The position numbers were made by a program, and so were the translations under genes. A stretch of DNA of 64,000 bases from Candidatus Kryptonium sp. (lineage in GTDB: Bacteria > Bacteroidota > Ignavibacteria > Kryptoniales > Kryptoniaceae). The stretch spans positions 691,284 to 755,283 of the forward strand of contig JANXBN010000001.1 of NCBI GenBank assembly GCA_025060635.1, read 5' to 3'. Under the pieces are notes generated by a model. The model was not told the origin of the DNA and did not search any database. It saw only the letters and a program-made list of their open reading frames with translations. Shown in pieces: positions 60,447 to 64,000 of the stretch. The first letter of the stretch is position 1, and each line of letters opens with the position of its first letter.

Positions 60447-61991
60447 GTGACGCTGAAAAAAAGAAAACAAAATTTTGAAATGTTCGTTAAAGCATTAATT
60501 GGATACCTTGCTTTGTTATTTTTGCTTTCCGGAATTTCAAATGCAGATGTTTTCAAGGTTAAAATAAACGACAAGACAGAGCTAATACCTGCCTTTCGCG
60601 AAGCTAAAACTCTTTATATTTCTTTGCCAGATCTTTTAAACCTCTTAAAAATAGATTTTAACTCCGATACGATAAACAACCGGCTTACATTTAAGGTCTC
60701 TAATTACACCTTTAAGCTTACATCTGAGAATCCGTATATCGTTGTGTCTTCCGAAAATGAGACAAGAGTTTTTCAACTTCCTCTTGAGGTCATTTCAGGT
60801 GCGGGGAAAATTTATGTTCCTGTTAAGTATTTTTCAGAGATCTTTTCCCGATACTTTCCATATAACTTTAAATTTGACGAAAAGAGCAATTCAATAATTG
60901 TCTCAATACCGACACCAGCTGATGTAAAATTGCCAAAATTTGATGTTTATAGGGTAGAGTTTGATAAAAGAAGCAATGGTTATCTCTTGAGAATCTTAAC
61001 AGCGAGAAAAATTACAGATTACGAAGTATGGCTCGGTAGGAACAATTGGCTTTATATAACAATTGTGAATGCCAGCGTTGATATATCAGAATTGAAAAAG
61101 GTATCTTTTTCAGAACTTTTTAGTGATGTTGAAATCATACCTTATTCTCAATCAGTTCAATTGTCTTTCAAGCTAAAGCCAAGAATAAAACATTATGAGG
61201 TTGTTCCTAATAAAGACGGGACAGATATTTTAATAGCACTTTACACAGATGAAAAGACCTCAAATCTTGAAGATGTGAAGAGAAAATTTCTACTTGATGT
61301 TGTCGTGATTGATCCGGGGCATGGTGGTAAAGATCCGGGGGCTATCGGTGTTTACGGGACTTATGAGAAGGATATAACTCTTGGCGTTGCAAGAAAATTG
61401 AGGACACTGCTTGAAAATTCGGGTCTAAAAGTTATAATGACAAGGGAAAGCGATGAATTCGTTGAGTTATACAAGCGCGGTCAAATTGCAAATTCAAATG
61501 GTGGGAAACTTTTCATAAGTTTGCATTGTAATTCAATGCCATATAAACCACATGGTGCAAATGGATTTGAGGTTTACATTTTAAGACCAGGTAAAACCGA
61601 AGATGCAATCAGGATCGCTGAGAGAGAAAACGCAGTTATAAAGCTTGAAGAAAACTATGAAGAAAGATATAAACATTTAACAGATGAAAGTTATATTTTA
61701 ACTGCTATGGCTCACAATGTTTATGTCAAAAACAGCGAAAGGTTTGCTGAAATTTTAAGCATTGAAGCAAAAAGAACACTTGATATAAAGGTCAATGGGG
61801 TTAATCAGGCTGGGTTTTATGTTCTTGTTGGTGCTTCAATGCCAAGTGTTTTAGTTGAGATGGCTTATTTATCAAACCCAGAGGAAGAAAAATATCTCCG
61901 AAGCGAAACGAATCAGTGGAAAATTGCGAGAACTATTTTCAATGCTGTTAAAAAATTCAAGGAAGAATATGAATCTTCAATTACAGATTAA
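60447..61991 (+). CDS. N-acetylmuramoyl-L-alanine amidase with copper-amine-oxidase-like and AMIN-like N-terminal domains
   Basis: A 514-residue cell-wall amidase. A signal-like membrane segment is near 20-32 (YLALLFLLSGISNADVF). Residues 32-140 are a stalk like the copper-amine-oxidase N domain, often found in such enzymes. Residues 155-275 are AMIN-like. The C-terminal Amidase_3 domain (from about 283) has VVIDPGHGGKDPGAIG, an ISLHCNSMPYKPHGANGFEV block and PSVLVEMAYLSN with the zinc ligands and catalytic Glu. It cleaves the stem peptide from murein in the periplasm. Start GTG 60447 is weakly supported; ATG 60480 is the alternative and keeps the signal. Confidence 0.88.
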   Translation: MTLKKRKQNFEMFVKALIGYLALLFLLSGISNADVFKVKINDKTELIPAFREAKTLYISLPDLLNLLKIDFNSDTINNRLTFKVSNYTFKLTSENPYIVVSSENETRVFQLPLEVISGAGKIYVPVKYFSEIFSRYFPYNFKFDEKSNSIIVSIPTPADVKLPKFDVYRVEFDKRSNGYLLRILTARKITDYEVWLGRNNWLYITIVNASVDISELKKVSFSELFSDVEIIPYSQSVQLSFKLKPRIKHYEVVPNKDGTDILIALYTDEKTSNLEDVKRKFLLDVVVIDPGHGGKDPGAIGVYGTYEKDITLGVARKLRTLLENSGLKVIMTRESDEFVELYKRGQIANSNGGKLFISLHCNSMPYKPHGANGFEVYILRPGKTEDAIRIAERENAVIKLEENYEERYKHLTDESYILTAMAHNVYVKNSERFAEILSIEAKRTLDIKVNGVNQAGFYVLVGASMPSVLVEMAYLSNPEEEKYLRSETNQWKIARTIFNAVKKFKEEYESSITD

Positions 61992-62547
61992 ATTTTTGGC
62001 GTTTCTTATAGCTTTATCATTCTCAAGTTTTGAGACATTCGCTGGTGTAAAGGAGGCTCTTAAATTCGCTCGTGAAGGGATTGACAAAGCTGTTGAGGTT
62101 GCCCCGAAGGTCAAGAAAAGAAAATCCTTTGATAGCAGAAGTTATTATCCTGAAGAGCCTAAAATTTTATACAAAGTTTCAATGAAAAGAGATACAACTG
62201 GCGAGATTATAGTAAAGTCAACAGGCTTCTCTGAAATTGATGAAGCAACTCTTGAGATAAGACTCTCAAAAATTGAAACGCTTGAAATACTTGAGAAAGC
62301 AATTCTTACAGCATGGGATATGGTGAACAGAAAAAATTTTGTGAAATCCGATAAGAAAACAGACAGGATTGAGATGAAAATTCAAAATTACAATGTGAAA
62401 ATAAATGTAAAGTTTGAGGGTTCGGAACAAGCAGACATCAAAATTGCAAAAATAAAAATCGTGGTTGAAAACCCAGATGAGGAATTTGAAAAAGGCACAA
62501 TTCAGGCAATAAGGAGATATAGAGTTTCAGATGGTAGCTTCATTTAA
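61969..62547 (+). CDS. Secreted protein of unknown function, coupled to the amidase
   Basis: A 192-residue exported protein with a signal peptide (FLAFLIALSFSSFETFAG). The mature part is rich in Lys and Glu with two strand-helix blocks (ILYKVSMKRDTTGEIIVKST, RIEMKIQNYNVKINVKFEGS). No family is recognised. ATG 61969 has GGAAG upstream and overlaps the amidase by 23 bases. An in-frame ATG at 61855 would run through the amidase and destroy the signal. It probably works in the envelope beside the amidase. Confidence 0.65.
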   Translation: MNLQLQIKFLAFLIALSFSSFETFAGVKEALKFAREGIDKAVEVAPKVKKRKSFDSRSYYPEEPKILYKVSMKRDTTGEIIVKSTGFSEIDEATLEIRLSKIETLEILEKAILTAWDMVNRKNFVKSDKKTDRIEMKIQNYNVKINVKFEGSEQADIKIAKIKIVVENPDEEFEKGTIQAIRRYRVSDGSFI

Positions 62548-62567
62548 AAACAAAAAAATAATAAAAA

Positions 62568-63785
62568 ATGAACACTGTTGGAGTCGTTGGAGCAGGAAGA
62601 ATGGGGAGCGGGATCGCCCAAGTAATGGCGCAAGCTGGCTATGATGTGATACTTTTTGATATATCAAATGAAACTTTGCAAAACGCGCTTGAGAGAATTA
62701 AAAGTCATCTTCAAAAAGCAATTGAAGTCGGAACTATTAAGAAAGAACAATTTCATAGCATTTTAACTAAAATTCATCCTACGACTAAGTTAAAACATTT
62801 TATAAGTGCAGATATAGTCTTTGAGGCAGTGATTGAAGATATTGATGTCAAGCGGAAAATTTTTCAAGAACTGGATGATAGATGTCCGCCATCAACTATA
62901 CTTGCAACAAATACTTCTTCAATGTCTGTTACTAAAATCGCCTCTGCAACTGAGAATCCATACAGAGTTATAGGTACTCATTTTTTCAATCCTCCATATG
63001 TTTTAAAACTTGTAGAGGTTGTAAAAGCTCAACATACTTCACATGAAGTAGTTGAAAAGACAGTCGCTTTCTTAAAGGAAATCGGACATTCACCAATAAT
63101 TGTGAAAGATTCGCCCGGTTTCATAGTTAACAGAATATCAAGACCCCTTTATCTTGAGCCGTTGCGCGCTTACGAAATTGGATTTGCTGGAATAGAAGAG
63201 ATTGATCAAGCGTTTAAACTTTTCGGTCTTGAACTCGGACCATTTGAAATAATTGATTATGTTGGACTTGATGTGAATTATGTCGTTTCAAAATCAATAT
63301 ACGAACGATTTAACTATGAGGAAAGGTTTAAGCCAGTTGCTTTCCTTGCGCGTCTTGTTGAGGCAGGTTTGCTCGGGCGAAAAACAAATGCTGGTTTTTA
63401 TTACTATGTTGGAAAAGAAAGGAAGATTCAGGAGTTCTTAAAGCGTGAAAAAATTAGTTATAAATTCAGTAAAAAGTTTCTAAACCTCGCTGATACGATA
63501 TGTAAAAAAATTTTGAGCCAAAAAGATGAATTGAATTTATCTCAAAAAGTTGTGCTTGCCTTGACGATCTCAATGATCGTGAATGAAGGATATTATTCTT
63601 TGATGGAAGATCTTGCAAGCGTTCAAGATATAAATCTTGCCTTTCGGCTTGTTAGATTTCCAGCTGGTCCGTTTGAGCTCGCAGAGCAGATCGGTTTGAA
63701 AAACATTGTTAATTTTTTGAATCTCGCCCGTGAAGAATTTATGTCGGAAAGATATAAACCAGCTTTGCTACTTGCTAAAGTTTAA
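62568..63785 (+). CDS. 3-hydroxyacyl-CoA dehydrogenase with duplicated C-terminal domain
   Basis: A 405-residue NAD-dependent dehydrogenase that oxidises 3-hydroxyacyl-CoA to 3-ketoacyl-CoA in beta-oxidation or butanoate metabolism. The Rossmann motif is GVVGAGRMGSGIAQVMAQ. The catalytic His is in GTHFFNPPYVLKLVEVV, and KDSPGFIVNRISRPL starts the dimer domain. Typical enzymes have about 285 residues; here a second helical 3HCDH_C-like domain (residues 290-400, VLALTISMIVNEGYYSLMED, FPAGPFELAEQIGLKNIV) is added, as in some longer paralogues. An enoyl-CoA hydratase partner is not in the window. Confidence 0.9.
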   Translation: MNTVGVVGAGRMGSGIAQVMAQAGYDVILFDISNETLQNALERIKSHLQKAIEVGTIKKEQFHSILTKIHPTTKLKHFISADIVFEAVIEDIDVKRKIFQELDDRCPPSTILATNTSSMSVTKIASATENPYRVIGTHFFNPPYVLKLVEVVKAQHTSHEVVEKTVAFLKEIGHSPIIVKDSPGFIVNRISRPLYLEPLRAYEIGFAGIEEIDQAFKLFGLELGPFEIIDYVGLDVNYVVSKSIYERFNYEERFKPVAFLARLVEAGLLGRKTNAGFYYYVGKERKIQEFLKREKISYKFSKKFLNLADTICKKILSQKDELNLSQKVVLALTISMIVNEGYYSLMEDLASVQDINLAFRLVRFPAGPFELAEQIGLKNIVNFLNLAREEFMSERYKPALLLAKV

Positions 63786-63804
63786 ATAAATAAATTTGCC
63801 CAGT

Positions 63805-64000
63805 ATGTTAACCGCATTTCTAATTGACATTGGCAAGATAGAGATAAAACAGGTTGAGATTCCAAAACCAGCGGATGGTGAAATAGTAATACAAGTAAAA
63901 TCAGCTCTTACTTGTGGAACTGATTTGAAAATGTATCTTCGTGGATATCCGAAATTTAATTTCCCAATGCTCTTCGGGCATGAATGTTCTGGAATTGTTT
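63805..64000 (+). CDS. Zinc-dependent alcohol dehydrogenase (MDR), N-terminal fragment
   Basis: A partial gene (65 residues) reaching the window end. It starts at ATG 63805, 20 bases after the hydroxyacyl-CoA dehydrogenase. The GroES-like N-terminus has the catalytic zinc ligands: Cys in SALTCGTDLKMYLRGYP and His in FPMLFGHECSGIV. This fits the medium-chain dehydrogenase/reductase family (alcohol, sorbitol or threonine dehydrogenases); the substrate cannot be told without the rest. Confidence 0.85.
   Translation, partial: MLTAFLIDIGKIEIKQVEIPKPADGEIVIQVKSALTCGTDLKMYLRGYPKFNFPMLFGHECSGIV

Noticed and set aside
1-64000. tRNA genes, CRISPR arrays, insertion sequences, prophage or integrase genes
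   Set aside because: I saw no tRNA-like TTC loop block, no regularly spaced repeats and no transposase or integrase motifs in any gene or gap. A tRNAscan or CRISPR search would confirm this.

Overview
The window reads as a chromosomal segment of an AT-rich, probably thermophilic bacterium of the Bacteroidetes/Chlorobi (FCB) superphylum. The best guess is a Kryptonia- or Ignavibacteria-like lineage, but no rRNA gene is present to fix this. The evidence is a secreted protein with a type IX secretion (Por) C-terminal sorting domain, futalosine-pathway menaquinone genes, a DUF5683-type protein, two promoters of the Bacteroidetes form TTG-N20-TAnnTTTG, AGA/AGG-rich arginine usage and lysine/glutamate-rich proteins. 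Almost all of the sequence is coding, in tightly packed operons with many 4-base ATGA overlaps. I found no tRNA, rRNA, CRISPR array, insertion sequence, prophage or integron, so this is mostly a core-genome region and not an island.

Layout. 1-2261 (minus): DUF5683-like protein, larB and the start of larA (nickel-pincer cofactor and lactate-racemase family). 2380-6822 (plus): ComEA-like, pilin-like and PilM-like genes, then rsmD, coaD, an aminotransferase and an FmdB zinc ribbon. 6952-12042 (minus): tldE, DUF1232, hemH, hemG and ptb. 12159-15915 (plus): glyQS, a TIGR01777 epimerase, a tiny DUF5320-like gene and hutI. 16019-22479 (plus): a T9SS cargo protein, a malic enzyme-phosphotransacetylase fusion, two TPM-domain proteins and an internally duplicated membrane protein. 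22446-25155 (minus): aroF, tyrA and a stand-alone Pnkp-type kinase. 25609-28993 (plus): an S9 peptidase and an MFS transporter. 29067-33626 (plus): ffh-rpsP-khpA-rimM-trmD-rplS, interrupted by a decayed gene and a small secreted protein. 33685-39173 (plus): PrxQ, mqnE, a TPR gene, mqnA, mgtE and a flavodoxin-like gene. 39135-45279 (minus): an eight-gene operon, dedA-rluB-udk-thioredoxin-like-nhaC-ZIP-ECF sigma-toastrack. 45426-64000 (plus): a CDGSH protein, a heterodimeric ABC exporter, fbp, YtxH and DUF948 proteins, an EF-G paralogue, glgA-gmhB-lipoprotein-outer-membrane-TPR, rpiB, an amidase, a 3-hydroxyacyl-CoA dehydrogenase and the start of an alcohol dehydrogenase.

How it works together. 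Central metabolism is represented by gluconeogenesis and glycogen (fbp, glgA), pentose phosphate (rpiB), malate to pyruvate/acetyl-phosphate chemistry (maeB, ptb) and fatty-acid or butanoate oxidation (hydroxyacyl-CoA dehydrogenase). Redox cofactors come from late heme synthesis and futalosine menaquinone synthesis. Translation and secretion are covered by ffh, S16, L19, RimM, TrmD, RsmD, RluB, glyQS and an EF-G paralogue. The cell surface is covered by the T9SS cargo protein, lipoproteins, a beta-barrel candidate and an amidase.

No clearly new multi-gene system stands out. The best leads are the decayed gene at 30391-30854, the stand-alone Pnkp-type kinase, alternative hairpins controlling khpA, the duplicated membrane protein, a 55-residue gene at 50398-50565, and an uncharacterised envelope cluster downstream of glgA.
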